From positions 1 through 34,525 of the forward strand of contig JABDMW010000054.1 of assembly GCA_013001295.1 (NCBI GenBank): a stretch of DNA of 34,525 nt, written 5' to 3'. Source of the DNA: Hyphomonadaceae bacterium (GTDB lineage Bacteria; Pseudomonadota; Alphaproteobacteria; Caulobacterales; Maricaulaceae). Both the position numbers and the translations under genes were made by a program. This document shows, one piece after another, positions 25,377 to 34,038 of this stretch. The notes beneath the pieces are model-generated. The model searched no databases. It worked only from the letters and a program-made list of their open reading frames with translations, and was not told the DNA's origin. Numbering within the stretch: position 1 is the stretch's first letter; each line of letters starts with the position of its first letter.

Positions 25377-27143
25377 TTGAATTTACGATCACAGAAAAAA
25401 TTTAAAATCTTAGGGATTGGTCTGTTTTTGACCCTGCTTTTTTTAGCATTCTTGGAGTTCATATCGTTTGCCGCATCCGATACTGCACAAGATGTAAATG
25501 CTGAAGAAAATAAGCCAAACATCCTTTGGCTGGTTTTGGAGGACACAAGTCCAATCCTTCCGCCATATGGTGACAATACGATTGTCACCCCGAATATCAG
25601 CCGATTAGCCCGTGAGGGCGTGACTTACACAAATGTTTATTCTCCCTCCGGCGTTTGCTCTCCGAGCCGGGCAAGTCTGGCGTTAGGTATGTATCCTTCC
25701 TCTATTGGCGCAAACCACATGCGTACGTCCTCGCACACCGAAATTACAGGTTTACCAGTATATGAGGCTGTGCCTCCGCCGCAGGCCAGAATGCTCAGCC
25801 AGTATTTGCGGGAACAGGGCTATTACACGACAAATAACTACAAGACAGATTATCAATTCCAGGCCCCAAAGAACGCGTGGGACGAAAGTGGAATATTCGC
25901 GCATTGGCGAAACCGTCCTCAGGGTAAACCATTTTTTTCGGTCGTCAATTTTACGACCACGCACGAGTCAGGTCTTTTTGAACCATACGGCTTTCGTGAA
26001 GTGGAGATGCGTCATTACTTCTCAGACAATGCCGAAAGAATCGCCAAATTACCGAGTAATCACATACACAAGACGACCGAGTCCGAAACAGCTAAGCATG
26101 TCAAAAAAGATACAAATTTTCCTATTCCCCCTTATTTGCCAGATACTCAAGCAGTGCGCAGGGATATGTGGAAAATGTATAACAATATTGCTGAGACGGA
26201 CCGGCAACTTGGCGCGGTTCTCGAGCAGTTAGAACAAGATGGGTTACTCGATAACACAGTCATATTCTTTTATTCTGATCATGGCGGACCATTGCCACGG
26301 CAAAAACGCCTCATCTATGACAGTGGCTTAAAAGTGCCTCTGATCATTAGATTCCCCGAAGCAAAAAATGCAGGAGAGATCGATAATCAACTCGTGAGTT
26401 TTGTTGATTTTGCACCTACGACACTGACCTTGGTCGGGCAAAACGTACCGGAACATATGCACGGAAGGGATTTTATCCAAAAAGATACGGAGCAGAGAAA
26501 ATATGTACATGCGGCTGCCGATAGGTTTGATGGGTTGACGGATACAATTAGAGCGGTGAAAGACAAACGATATAAATACATTCGAAATTACCGTCCTGAC
26601 CAAGGCTATTACCTGCCTGTAAAATACAGGGAGAAAATCCCGTCGATGCGGGAACTTTTGCGTCTTCGAGACGCGGGGGGGCTGACAGATGTTCAAGCCC
26701 AGTGGTTCAGACAAACAAAAGAGGTTGATGAATTGTTCGATGTGACAACTGATCCGCATGAATTAGTGAACCTCGCTAACAACCCCGCTCACGCAGCGAA
26801 ATTGCAAGTTTTGAAAAATGAAATGGATAGATGGTTGGACCAAATCGAGGACGACCCATTAATGTCTGAACGAAATCTTATAGACAAACTGTGGGGCGGA
26901 AAATCAATCAAACCTAAAACTAAAGACCCTGAAGTAACGTTGCGGAACGGTATGGCTTCACTTTCGAGCGCAACATTTGGCGCTTCTATCAGTTATAAGA
27001 TTATTCAGAAAAATTATGAACCTGTAGCTTGGGAAATCTATTCGGATCCATTTGCGTTTTCGGAGGGCGCAACTCTTAAAGTTCAAGCCCATCGAATTGG
27101 CTATGAGGAAAGCGAAACGATCTTTTACGAGGCCCGTAAGTGA
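25377..27143 (+). CDS. Family S1 sulfatase, sulfamidase-like subgroup
   Basis: 588 residues from a TTG at 25377, chosen because AAAGGGG lies 7 nt upstream and it gives a normal signal peptide (NLRSQKKFKILGIGLFLTLL, onward). The frame is open back to a GTG at 25287, whose purine run abuts the codon and whose product would carry 30 extra residues before the signal. GVCSPSRAS holds Cys94, the residue matured to formylglycine. NILWLVLEDTSPILPPYGD has Glu-Asp where most arylsulfatases have Asp-Asp, a pattern I associate with sulfamidase-like members. FYSDHGGPLPRQK supplies the later Asp/His metal ligands. The C-terminus ends in a small beta domain (ATLKVQAHRIGYEESETIF). It ends the TRAP/kdu operon. 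Likely removes sulfate from ulvan oligomers; the position attacked is unknown. Confidence 0.88.
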   Translation: MNLRSQKKFKILGIGLFLTLLFLAFLEFISFAASDTAQDVNAEENKPNILWLVLEDTSPILPPYGDNTIVTPNISRLAREGVTYTNVYSPSGVCSPSRASLALGMYPSSIGANHMRTSSHTEITGLPVYEAVPPPQARMLSQYLREQGYYTTNNYKTDYQFQAPKNAWDESGIFAHWRNRPQGKPFFSVVNFTTTHESGLFEPYGFREVEMRHYFSDNAERIAKLPSNHIHKTTESETAKHVKKDTNFPIPPYLPDTQAVRRDMWKMYNNIAETDRQLGAVLEQLEQDGLLDNTVIFFYSDHGGPLPRQKRLIYDSGLKVPLIIRFPEAKNAGEIDNQLVSFVDFAPTTLTLVGQNVPEHMHGRDFIQKDTEQRKYVHAAADRFDGLTDTIRAVKDKRYKYIRNYRPDQGYYLPVKYREKIPSMRELLRLRDAGGLTDVQAQWFRQTKEVDELFDVTTDPHELVNLANNPAHAAKLQVLKNEMDRWLDQIEDDPLMSERNLIDKLWGGKSIKPKTKDPEVTLRNGMASLSSATFGASISYKIIQKNYEPVAWEIYSDPFAFSEGATLKVQAHRIGYEESETIFYEARK

Positions 27144-27278
27144 ACCTGCTTTGCCGGAAGATTTTGGCGTAGTATTTCCATCAGATTGGCGGGGTCAATA
27201 GCCTCATCCATTACTCGATATAATCTCAGTGATCTGCCAAGCTTGGATCGCTATTAAAAAAGGGAAGTCCTTATTTAT

Positions 27279-28028
27279 TTAGTTTAATTGGCTGGCCAAC
27301 ATGAAACGAGATCGTTTTTCGGACAGTTTTCTCTCAACTTCCATAAAAGCTTCCTTTTCCGAAGTTTCAATTAAGGCTTCAATGATGCGATTGAAGTGTT
27401 CTCGCATTGCAAGGCGGGCACCGGCAGGATCTCGGTTTTTCAAAGCATTCAAAATTGAACTGTGTTCGTCATCCAGATGGCTAGGATCGTGATCGCAAAC
27501 CGTTCTATAGACTTTTTGCAATTCTTTGTTCTCATTTCGAATTTTCCACATGCTTTTGACAACATAAAAAATCATGTGATTATTTGTTGCGCGCGCTATC
27601 GCAAGATGAAACGCGGCGTCGGCATCATCAACAGTCATATCGTATTGTTCATTTCCGGCCATGATCGCGATATACTTCTCTAGTTCGGAAATAGTTTCAC
27701 TTGTAATAATTGGCGCCGCCAGAGCAGCTGCCTCGGCTTCGAACAATGCACGTGCTTCTGTTAATTCCAAAGGCGTAACATTGGGCAGATTTGGCGCCAA
27801 CTGTCCCAATGGCTCTAGAATATAAGCGCCCGAACTTGCCTTGAGGTCAAGATATCCGAGCGCTTGAAGTGCTATTTTAGCGTCGCGGATCGATGCTCGA
27901 CCCACACCCAAATTTTGCGACAGTTGTTTCTCGCTTGGTAGTCTACTGCCCAAGGGAAAAACACCTGTTTCGATTAGTTCGAGAATTCGAACAGCAACCT
28001 TTTGATAGGAATGATCAGCAGTATTCAT
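27279..28028 (-). CDS. GntR-family transcriptional regulator with FCD domain
   Basis: 249 residues from the ATG at 28028 (a TTG two codons earlier is the alternative). The N-terminal winged helix is clear: KVAVRILELIETGVFPLGSRLPSEKQLSQNLGVGRASIRDAKIALQALGYLDLKASSGAYI. The C-terminal alpha-helical FCD domain has the metal/ligand residues expected of the FadR group: DADAAFHLAIARATNNHM, DEHSSILNAL and AMREHFNRI. UxuR, ExuR, KdgR-like and many sugar-acid repressors belong here, and their ligands are uronates or their catabolic products. It is the last gene of the minus-strand operon, 30 nt after GH105, so it may regulate its own operon and the others. ATACA-TTC-TGTAT at 13842 is a possible binding site. 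Ligand and sites are inference. Confidence 0.9.
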   Translation of the reverse strand: MNTADHSYQKVAVRILELIETGVFPLGSRLPSEKQLSQNLGVGRASIRDAKIALQALGYLDLKASSGAYILEPLGQLAPNLPNVTPLELTEARALFEAEAAALAAPIITSETISELEKYIAIMAGNEQYDMTVDDADAAFHLAIARATNNHMIFYVVKSMWKIRNENKELQKVYRTVCDHDPSHLDDEHSSILNALKNRDPAGARLAMREHFNRIIEALIETSEKEAFMEVERKLSEKRSRFMLASQLN

Positions 28029-28058
28029 TGACAATGACTCTGGTTTCGTGCGTCGGTT

Positions 28059-29252
28059 CTATTTCATTCTCTTTTCCGCATCGATCATTTCTGATGACAT
28101 TAGGAGGAAGCCGCCAACACCGTAAAGCTGAGAGCTGTCTTTTACAGTAAGCTGTGGGTCTTTCCCAATTTGTTGAACCCAACCCACCATGCCATTCGGC
28201 TGCACGGCATTTTTCATTGCCGTCCAGGCTTTATCGCGCGCATTCACATGACTAGCATCAGTCAAAAGTCCTTGATTAATACCCCAGGCCAAGCCAAAGC
28301 CGAAAAATGCGGTGCCGCTTGTTTCTGGGTTTGTAAATAGAGCTGCATCATCTAAAGACGTGGGCCAGTATCCGTCGTCTCGTTGTCGGGAGATCAGGGC
28401 GTTGGACATTGAGACAAAAAGTTTTTCATACCGAGGTCGGGCAGGATGTCCTGCCGGCAACGTTTCTATGAAGCGTGCTAGACCGGCATATACCCAACCG
28501 TTTCCGCGGCTCCACATGACTTTACCGCCGTTTTTAGTCTTGCGCTCGAAATATCGACTGTCGCGGAAAAATAAGCCTGTTTCGTCGTCATATAAATAAT
28601 CAATAGTTGCGTCAATTTCTTCGATTGCATATCGGCGGTATTTTTCGTTCCCTGTAACATTGCTTACGGCCGACCAAGCGGGCGGTGCCATAAAAATCGC
28701 ATCTGCCCAACACCAGCGCGTTTGACAGGTGCCCTCTGCTCCAGCTTCACCGGGTTTTGGTTCGACGAATTCCAGGCTTACCGTTGAACGGTCTTTGATA
28801 ATGTGGTCCATTTTTTCAAGCGTTGGACGCAATTGTTCTACAGGGACTCTGGAATCTCGTTCAATTACACCCGCGTAAATAGTGCCGAAAATTTGATCAT
28901 CTCCGTGCCAATAGCGTTCCCCTAGCTCGAACCCGTTTTCGTAAGATTCATTTCGCAATAGATCGAGGTATTCTTGATTTTGAGTTTTTTCCGCAAATCT
29001 TTCGAGACCGATATAAAACGCACCTTTTACCCAGCCGCGATTATATGAACTCTGTGGGATTTTATTGGGAAGATATGAAAGATCATCAATCGTTGCTAAT
29101 TGCCATCTCGCGGCAGCTTCTCCGTAACTTACAGCGTCCGTCATTGCCATTTGGCTAACGGTGTCCGCAGGCGTAAAGGATTGGGTTGCGCAAGCCGTAA
29201 GCGTGGTGGCTAGCATTGATGAAACTAAAAGTGTTTTAAATAATTTTGACAT
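28059..29252 (-). CDS. GH105-family unsaturated uronyl hydrolase lipoprotein
   Basis: 397 residues with a lipoprotein signal (LTACA, Cys21). It is predicted to hydrate and release the 4,5-unsaturated uronate left at the non-reducing end by lyases, which then opens to 5-keto-4-deoxyuronate for KduI. The (alpha/alpha)6-barrel features are RGWVKGAFYIGLERFAEKT, YWHGDDQIFG (Asp118/119), RWCWADAIFMAPPAW (Asp184, the probable acid) and MWSRGNGWVYAGLARFIETLP, all typical of GH105 rather than GH88. AGGAG lies about 7 nt before the ATG. It sits 12 nt after the BNR_4 lyase gene in a tight operon, giving a lyase-then-hydrolase order. Members act on rhamnogalacturonan or ulvan; sulfatases nearby favour ulvan. 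Confidence 0.92.
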   Translation of the reverse strand: MSKLFKTLLVSSMLATTLTACATQSFTPADTVSQMAMTDAVSYGEAAARWQLATIDDLSYLPNKIPQSSYNRGWVKGAFYIGLERFAEKTQNQEYLDLLRNESYENGFELGERYWHGDDQIFGTIYAGVIERDSRVPVEQLRPTLEKMDHIIKDRSTVSLEFVEPKPGEAGAEGTCQTRWCWADAIFMAPPAWSAVSNVTGNEKYRRYAIEEIDATIDYLYDDETGLFFRDSRYFERKTKNGGKVMWSRGNGWVYAGLARFIETLPAGHPARPRYEKLFVSMSNALISRQRDDGYWPTSLDDAALFTNPETSGTAFFGFGLAWGINQGLLTDASHVNARDKAWTAMKNAVQPNGMVGWVQQIGKDPQLTVKDSSQLYGVGGFLLMSSEMIDAEKRMK

Positions 29253-29264
29253 GGGAGGCTCCTG

Positions 29265-30665
29265 TTATTGAGGTATACGGTGCACGCGAAGAGTGGATGC
29301 TGGCGGTATGTTTTCCCGCGCTTGATCACGGTTGGGCTGCATGGCTTCCCAACTCAGATAGAATTCTGATGATTTACGGGTCTGATCCTCCATCATGGGG
29401 ATAACACGCAACGGGATCTCATTTTTTATGTCAAATTGTGTAATCGCATCAGACAAACCAGATTTGACTTCACCACCTGAAATTACCGACAAATTATCAT
29501 GATCAAGGATCCATTCCCAGCGCTTGTCTCGCAACAGTGCGGAGACTACAATATTGCCATTTGAATTGACGGAGGCTGGATCATTGGTCAGCAAGGGAAG
29601 GTCCAATGCACCGCTTTTATCCAAATCGACATAAAGGTCATCCCAATTTGACACCTGTTTAACGACCCACTTATCGTTTTCGCGCCTGGCGATATATACT
29701 TGAGACAGGTTTTTATTATTGTATTTTTGGTAGCTGACCAGGACCCGATTTTGAGAGTCGAATCCAATCGGATGACGTCCATTTAAGAGACCGCCATGTT
29801 CGGGGATAGGGTCAATGATATCACCCGTTCCCAACACAATGGGGAGTGAAATGGGTGTTCCGTCAGCACGCTCCCATTCTATTAAATCGCGGCTGCGTGC
29901 ATATGACAAATCATGATTAGAAGATGCGATGGGCGTTTCTCGCCAAGTAAATGTCATGTGGGCATATCCGTCTGGTCCCAATACGGGGCCCAGCGGGTAA
30001 ACACCGCGTACATCTTCACCGGATAACAAAACAGTTTCATGCAGATGCGACCACTTATTCGTATCGGCGTCCCAACGATTATAAAACCACCGTCCTTGTC
30101 CTGATGAGCCGTCTCGGTATTTAAAAATTAATCCACCGTCAGGGTCTTGGAAAAACTCTGGATAAGTCATACGTTGTTCCACTGAACTTTTGACCATCAT
30201 GTCAACTTGTTCGAGTGTGCGCGGGTCATAGGGAGAACTAGAACGGAAATACACAAGTTTATTGGTATGTAGATTGCCGACCAGATGAATGACGCCGTTT
30301 TTATCAAACGCCACTTCAACCTTGTTGTGTGCGTCCCATCCAAGCCAACTTGGTACCTTGTGGTAACTCCAAGGCGCACCATTGACATCGTTCATTTTAC
30401 GCACAGCTACGCTCATCTGCCGAGAGGCGTCATAATAAGCGATCATCTGGTAATTGTTCTGTTCGACAAAATCGAACCACACCCGTTGTCCGGCCCAGAC
30501 GTGGTCAATGGCTTCATTGAGCGGTCGCGCGACATTGGTTTCTTGCGCGGATACGCTAGTTGATTTTACATTCTCTGAGGTGGTAGCGCTGGGCGGCGTA
30601 GTGGTCGATGCTTGACACGCAGTTAGGCAAATTAACGATGCTCCAAAATATAAGTAATTCATCAT
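29265..30665 (-). CDS. BNR_4 propeller lipoprotein, probable PL24-like ulvan lyase
   Basis: 466 residues with a lipoprotein signal (CLTAC, Cys17). After a low-complexity Ser/Thr linker, WAGQRVWFDFVEQNNYQMIAYYDASRQMSVAVRK begins the propeller. WLGWDAHNKVEVAFDKNGVIHLVGNLHTNKLVYFRSS (residues 107-143) is the hallmark of BNR_4 proteins, with paired histidines at 113, 127 and 133. Later blades read GPDGYAHMTFTWRET and FDSQNRVLVSYQKYNN. PL24 ulvan lyases are seven-bladed propellers with a His-pair active site and this architecture. It is not closely similar to the PL25-like proteins in this window, so the locus would hold two lyase types. Other BNR_4 proteins are uncharacterised, which is the main doubt. 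It lies between a sulfatase and GH105 with gaps of 11 and 12 nt. Confidence 0.7.
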   Translation of the reverse strand: MMNYLYFGASLICLTACQASTTTPPSATTSENVKSTSVSAQETNVARPLNEAIDHVWAGQRVWFDFVEQNNYQMIAYYDASRQMSVAVRKMNDVNGAPWSYHKVPSWLGWDAHNKVEVAFDKNGVIHLVGNLHTNKLVYFRSSSPYDPRTLEQVDMMVKSSVEQRMTYPEFFQDPDGGLIFKYRDGSSGQGRWFYNRWDADTNKWSHLHETVLLSGEDVRGVYPLGPVLGPDGYAHMTFTWRETPIASSNHDLSYARSRDLIEWERADGTPISLPIVLGTGDIIDPIPEHGGLLNGRHPIGFDSQNRVLVSYQKYNNKNLSQVYIARRENDKWVVKQVSNWDDLYVDLDKSGALDLPLLTNDPASVNSNGNIVVSALLRDKRWEWILDHDNLSVISGGEVKSGLSDAITQFDIKNEIPLRVIPMMEDQTRKSSEFYLSWEAMQPNRDQARENIPPASTLRVHRIPQ

Positions 30666-30676
30666 CGACTAACTCG

Positions 30677-32143
30677 CTAATCGCGCAATTGTTGGTCGAA
30701 CATTGCGGTAAATTCTTGGGCAATTTCGGGAAATTGCGCGGCTAGGTTCTGACTTTCGGATTTATCATCAATGATATTGTAGAGCTCGATATCAGAGTCC
30801 TCGGTTAATCTGACGACTTTCCAGTCTCCACGTCTCGCAGCTTGCTTAACGGTTCCAATTACACCGGAATTTGGATCGCCCAGCTGTTGAGCAAATTCCC
30901 AGTAGAGCACGCGCTCAGCCAACTCGGCATCAGGATTGACGAGGATAGGGAGCACAGATGTTCCGTTAGGATCCAGCCCTACCATAGCGGTTTGCGGCGC
31001 ATCTACCAGATCCGCAAGAGTCGGCAGGACATCAGCGAATGCCATGGGCGTATCGCTGATGCGCCCGCCTTCGATTTTGGCCGGCCAATGTGCAATCAAA
31101 GGCACGTGTATGCCCCCATCATAGAGGTCGCGCTTCCCGCCGCGATAAGGGCCTGATGCGCGGATTTCGATGGGGTCGGCACCGCCTTCTTCATGTGGCC
31201 CGTTGTCTGATGAGAAAAATACGATGGTGTTTTCCGCCAAGCCTTGGGCTTCCAGAGCCGACATAACTTCGCCGACATAATGGTCAAGCGCAGTGACCAT
31301 GCCGGCCTGTGTCGCAGTGGGTTCCGACACGGGCTTAGGATAGTAATCTGCAAATTTTGGCTTGTTGTCCGGGTCTGACAATCCCGGGTAATTTACCTCA
31401 TCAAACTTGCCGGAATAGGGCTCAACGAATTCCTGAGGTGCGGCCAGTTCTGCGTGGGGTGAAGTATAAGACAAAAATACAAAGAACGGATTAGTTTCAT
31501 CCTGTTCGCTAATGTAATCAATAGCCGCGTCCGTAAATAATTCCTGCGCATAAGCACCTTCGGCTCCAGCCACATTGGGGGAAACAAATTCCATATCATT
31601 GTCACGGAATATCATCGTCGGGTATTGGCGGTGAGCTGTAATATTATGGAGCAAGCCATACCAATTCTGAAACCCCATCGCCATGGGATCGGTCTTGCCA
31701 AACGTCGAGCCGATGCCAAATTTTCCGAACAAGGCCGTCTTGTAACCCGCGCCGCTCATCATATGCGCGAGCGTTTTGTCTTCTGGCCGCAGCTTAATGG
31801 TATTGGCATTGGAGTGTAGTTTACCCACATCCTTGCCAGTCATAAGTGAAATGCGGGACGGTGAACACACTGTGCTGCCGGCATAGGCTTGCGTAAACAA
31901 AATTCCGTTTTCCGCCAGCTTATCAATATTCGGGGTCTTGATGATCGGGTGTCCTGTCACCCCGAGTTGCCCATATCCTAAATCATCAACCAGGATAAAC
32001 AATATATTGGGAGAACCGGCTTTCGCTGAGATTGATTCAGCAATGGGCGGGCTGTGATCCGCTTGACTGGTTTCAACTGAGCAGGCTCCGAAAGCGAGCA
32101 GTGGTAACGCTAAAACGGTATTGGTGAATGTTTTAAGAGTCAT
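30677..32143 (-). CDS. Family S1 arylsulfatase-type lipoprotein
   Basis: 488 residues from the ATG at 32143 (AGGAAA 6-7 nt upstream; a TTG five codons earlier lacks this). LAFGAC is a probable lipobox. The S1 core is complete: NILFILVDDLGYGQLG with the metal Asp53/Asp54, STVCSPSRISLMTG with Cys93 for formylglycine, YTSPHAELAAP, IVFFSSDNGPHEEGG and the GPYRGGKRDLYDGGIHVPLIAHWP stretch. The last 100 residues form the usual small C-terminal domain. Unlike the sulfatase at 25377 it has the standard Asp-Asp pair and the arylsulfatase A-like middle, so the two should attack different sulfate positions. It is second in the minus-strand operon, after the NCS1-type permease. Confidence 0.92.
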   Translation of the reverse strand: MTLKTFTNTVLALPLLAFGACSVETSQADHSPPIAESISAKAGSPNILFILVDDLGYGQLGVTGHPIIKTPNIDKLAENGILFTQAYAGSTVCSPSRISLMTGKDVGKLHSNANTIKLRPEDKTLAHMMSGAGYKTALFGKFGIGSTFGKTDPMAMGFQNWYGLLHNITAHRQYPTMIFRDNDMEFVSPNVAGAEGAYAQELFTDAAIDYISEQDETNPFFVFLSYTSPHAELAAPQEFVEPYSGKFDEVNYPGLSDPDNKPKFADYYPKPVSEPTATQAGMVTALDHYVGEVMSALEAQGLAENTIVFFSSDNGPHEEGGADPIEIRASGPYRGGKRDLYDGGIHVPLIAHWPAKIEGGRISDTPMAFADVLPTLADLVDAPQTAMVGLDPNGTSVLPILVNPDAELAERVLYWEFAQQLGDPNSGVIGTVKQAARRGDWKVVRLTEDSDIELYNIIDDKSESQNLAAQFPEIAQEFTAMFDQQLRD

Positions 32144-32163
32144 AAACGTTTCCTGCAAATAAT

Positions 32164-33822
32164 TTAGTTTGCATCTTCGGCTCTATCTTTATGAATAAAA
32201 ACCAGGGTAATTGCGGCGGCGAAATATATTAAAGTCGGCAGAATTATCGCTGTTTTGAACGCGCCGGGATATGCGTCGCCCGAGCTCTTGAAACCAAGGT
32301 AAAATCCAACAAGCAAAGCGATTGCGGCGATTGCCAAAAGAGCTGTCTCCAGGGGAGGGCGACGCACGCCCTTCGCAATCTTAAGCGTGGCGATGAATTT
32401 CGCCTCGTCGCGTTTTCTCTCTATTTCCGCCTGCTCCATCTCAGTCAGTGTTTGAGATTCCGCCGATTTGGCGCCCATAAAGTATGCCAGCAATACATAC
32501 AGAACCATGGCAATGATCCAGGTTGGTATGAACAAAAAGAAAATATGGATTTTGAAAATGGTGCCCAAACCATAAGCGCATAGTGCAGATAGGAACCAGG
32601 TTAATGTCGCAGGGACGTTCAGTTTGTTTCCACGCCCAATTCGCCAATAACGGGTGAGGCCTAAGGGTCTAAATAGGTAATGTTCTGCGAAAATTATCGC
32701 TCCGATAGGCGCCATTATCACGGCCATGATACCGAGGAAGCCGAGCAGTTGTGAAAACACGAAGGGCGAGCAGGCTATGACAGCGGTAATAATGCCTACA
32801 ACCCACGTTACGCTTTCACGAGACCATTTCGGGTTTAATGACTGAAAAGCCAGGCCGGCGCGATAAATCGTTGGGTTTGACGTCGTCCAGCCGGCAATCA
32901 CAACGGCCAAAATACCGACGGCACCAAGCGCTTGATATGCCACGCCACCCGCATCTAGCTCAGTCAACGGTGTGTTTAAAATACTTGCCGCACCAGCACC
33001 CATGATTCCAGCCGCTATCCATGCAGCGAAATGACCGATGAACATACCCAGTGAAGAATACCAGCCATAGGCTTTGTTCTTTGCAAATCTTAAAATCGTC
33101 ATGTCACCCAAGCCACCGTGGAACGCAAGGTTAGCGCCCCATGTAAATGCTATGACATGCCAAACTGTGATTTCAGTACCACGATCTACGAAAACACTTT
33201 TATCAAGCAGGGTCATCAGATCGGACGATGATCCAACTCCCGCGAGATCAGGAGTTGCACTTATTAAAGCCGGAAGTGTCGCGAGTGCACCAATGAAAAA
33301 CATTGAGATCATCCACGGGGCGGCGACTTCGGCAAATTTCGCAACGAATTTAAACCCTTTCACAGCGGCAAATGCGACGACCATCCCGACACTTAAGGCA
33401 ATAAGTATGAACCTGAGGTCTGTCGGAAACAGGCCTGTCTGTGGGTCCAAACCAAACAGTATTCTGATGGCGCTGGCCGAAACCGTGATCATCGCGCCCG
33501 CTAGAATGCAAAACAAAGCTCCGTTTACGACACTATATATTTTGATGAAATGTGGTCCGGCGATCTTTTCCAAATATGCATAGAGTGTGAGGCGCGTATC
33601 TGTTGCGATTGGCGCACACAATAAAGCCCACGTCAAAACCGCCAATAAGTTGCCGAAGACTAGGCCAACGATAACGTCCATTGCGCCCAGACCAAAGGAT
33701 ACGAATAATGCGCCAATGACAAATTCTGTCCCTGCAACATGTTCGCCAGCATAAGACGCTGCAAAATATTGACCGGATTGCAATGCCTTCGGCGCAACCG
33801 GTGTTCTATCAAATTCGCTCAC
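32164..33822 (-). CDS. NCS1-family (cytosine/purine-type) permease, substrate unknown
   Basis: 552 residues and about 12 membrane helices, beginning with a GTG at 33822 preceded by GGGGA. ALQSGQYFAASYAGEHVAGTEFVIGALFVSFGLGAMDVIVGLVFGNLLAVLTWALLCAPIATDTRLTLYAYLEKIAG is the amino-terminal pattern of the nucleobase:cation symporter-1 family. IAFTWGANLAFHGGLGDMTILRFAKN and VIAGWTTSNPTIYRAGLAFQSL further on are also family-like. A charged cytoplasmic stretch (EMEQAEIERKRDEAKF) precedes two extra C-terminal helices, making it longer than CodB-type proteins. Being first in an operon with a sulfatase, lyase and GH105, it probably imports a sugar or sugar acid rather than a nucleobase; that is inference from context alone. 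Confidence 0.8.
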   Translation of the reverse strand: MSEFDRTPVAPKALQSGQYFAASYAGEHVAGTEFVIGALFVSFGLGAMDVIVGLVFGNLLAVLTWALLCAPIATDTRLTLYAYLEKIAGPHFIKIYSVVNGALFCILAGAMITVSASAIRILFGLDPQTGLFPTDLRFILIALSVGMVVAFAAVKGFKFVAKFAEVAAPWMISMFFIGALATLPALISATPDLAGVGSSSDLMTLLDKSVFVDRGTEITVWHVIAFTWGANLAFHGGLGDMTILRFAKNKAYGWYSSLGMFIGHFAAWIAAGIMGAGAASILNTPLTELDAGGVAYQALGAVGILAVVIAGWTTSNPTIYRAGLAFQSLNPKWSRESVTWVVGIITAVIACSPFVFSQLLGFLGIMAVIMAPIGAIIFAEHYLFRPLGLTRYWRIGRGNKLNVPATLTWFLSALCAYGLGTIFKIHIFFLFIPTWIIAMVLYVLLAYFMGAKSAESQTLTEMEQAEIERKRDEAKFIATLKIAKGVRRPPLETALLAIAAIALLVGFYLGFKSSGDAYPGAFKTAIILPTLIYFAAAITLVFIHKDRAEDAN

Positions 33823-34038
33823 AATTTCCCCGTTATGTTTTTTACATATATCTTCTTACATTATCTTATTTGATTGATAATGCAATATAATGATTGTAAA
33901 TGATTGAAAATTATTTTTTACTTGTGACTTCAACCATTTCGACGCTTTCGTCGTTTGGTGGGCTAACTGGTTTTGATTATGAGCGAGTGCTGCCAGTATG
34001 TCACTAAGTTCCTAGGTTTATGCGTGGAGGTGTCAGGA
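33823..34038. promoter_or_regulatory. Divergent promoter region between the NCS1 operon and the second PL25-like gene
   Basis: A strongly A+T-rich spacer. ATTATC-N10-GATAAT (33860-33881) is an inverted repeat, and ATTGATAATGCAATATAA (33873-33890) matches a stretch at 13828-13845 in 15 of 18 bases. Both lie in spacers flanked by a PL25-like gene, consistent with shared control. GGAGG at 34026-34030 is the ribosome site of the plus-strand gene. Confidence 0.45.

Noticed and set aside
27142-27200. A readable tail in the +1 frame past the second operon's sulfatase stop (PALPEDFGVVFPSDWRG) suggested a frameshifted C-terminus.
   Set aside because: The in-frame end (KVQAHRIGYEESETIF..) already finishes a normal small C-terminal beta domain, so no extra residues are needed.
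27237-27246. Palindrome CCAAGCTTGG between sulfatase and gntR as a bidirectional terminator.
   Set aside because: No T-run on the correct side for either strand; it may be a chance restriction-site-like palindrome.
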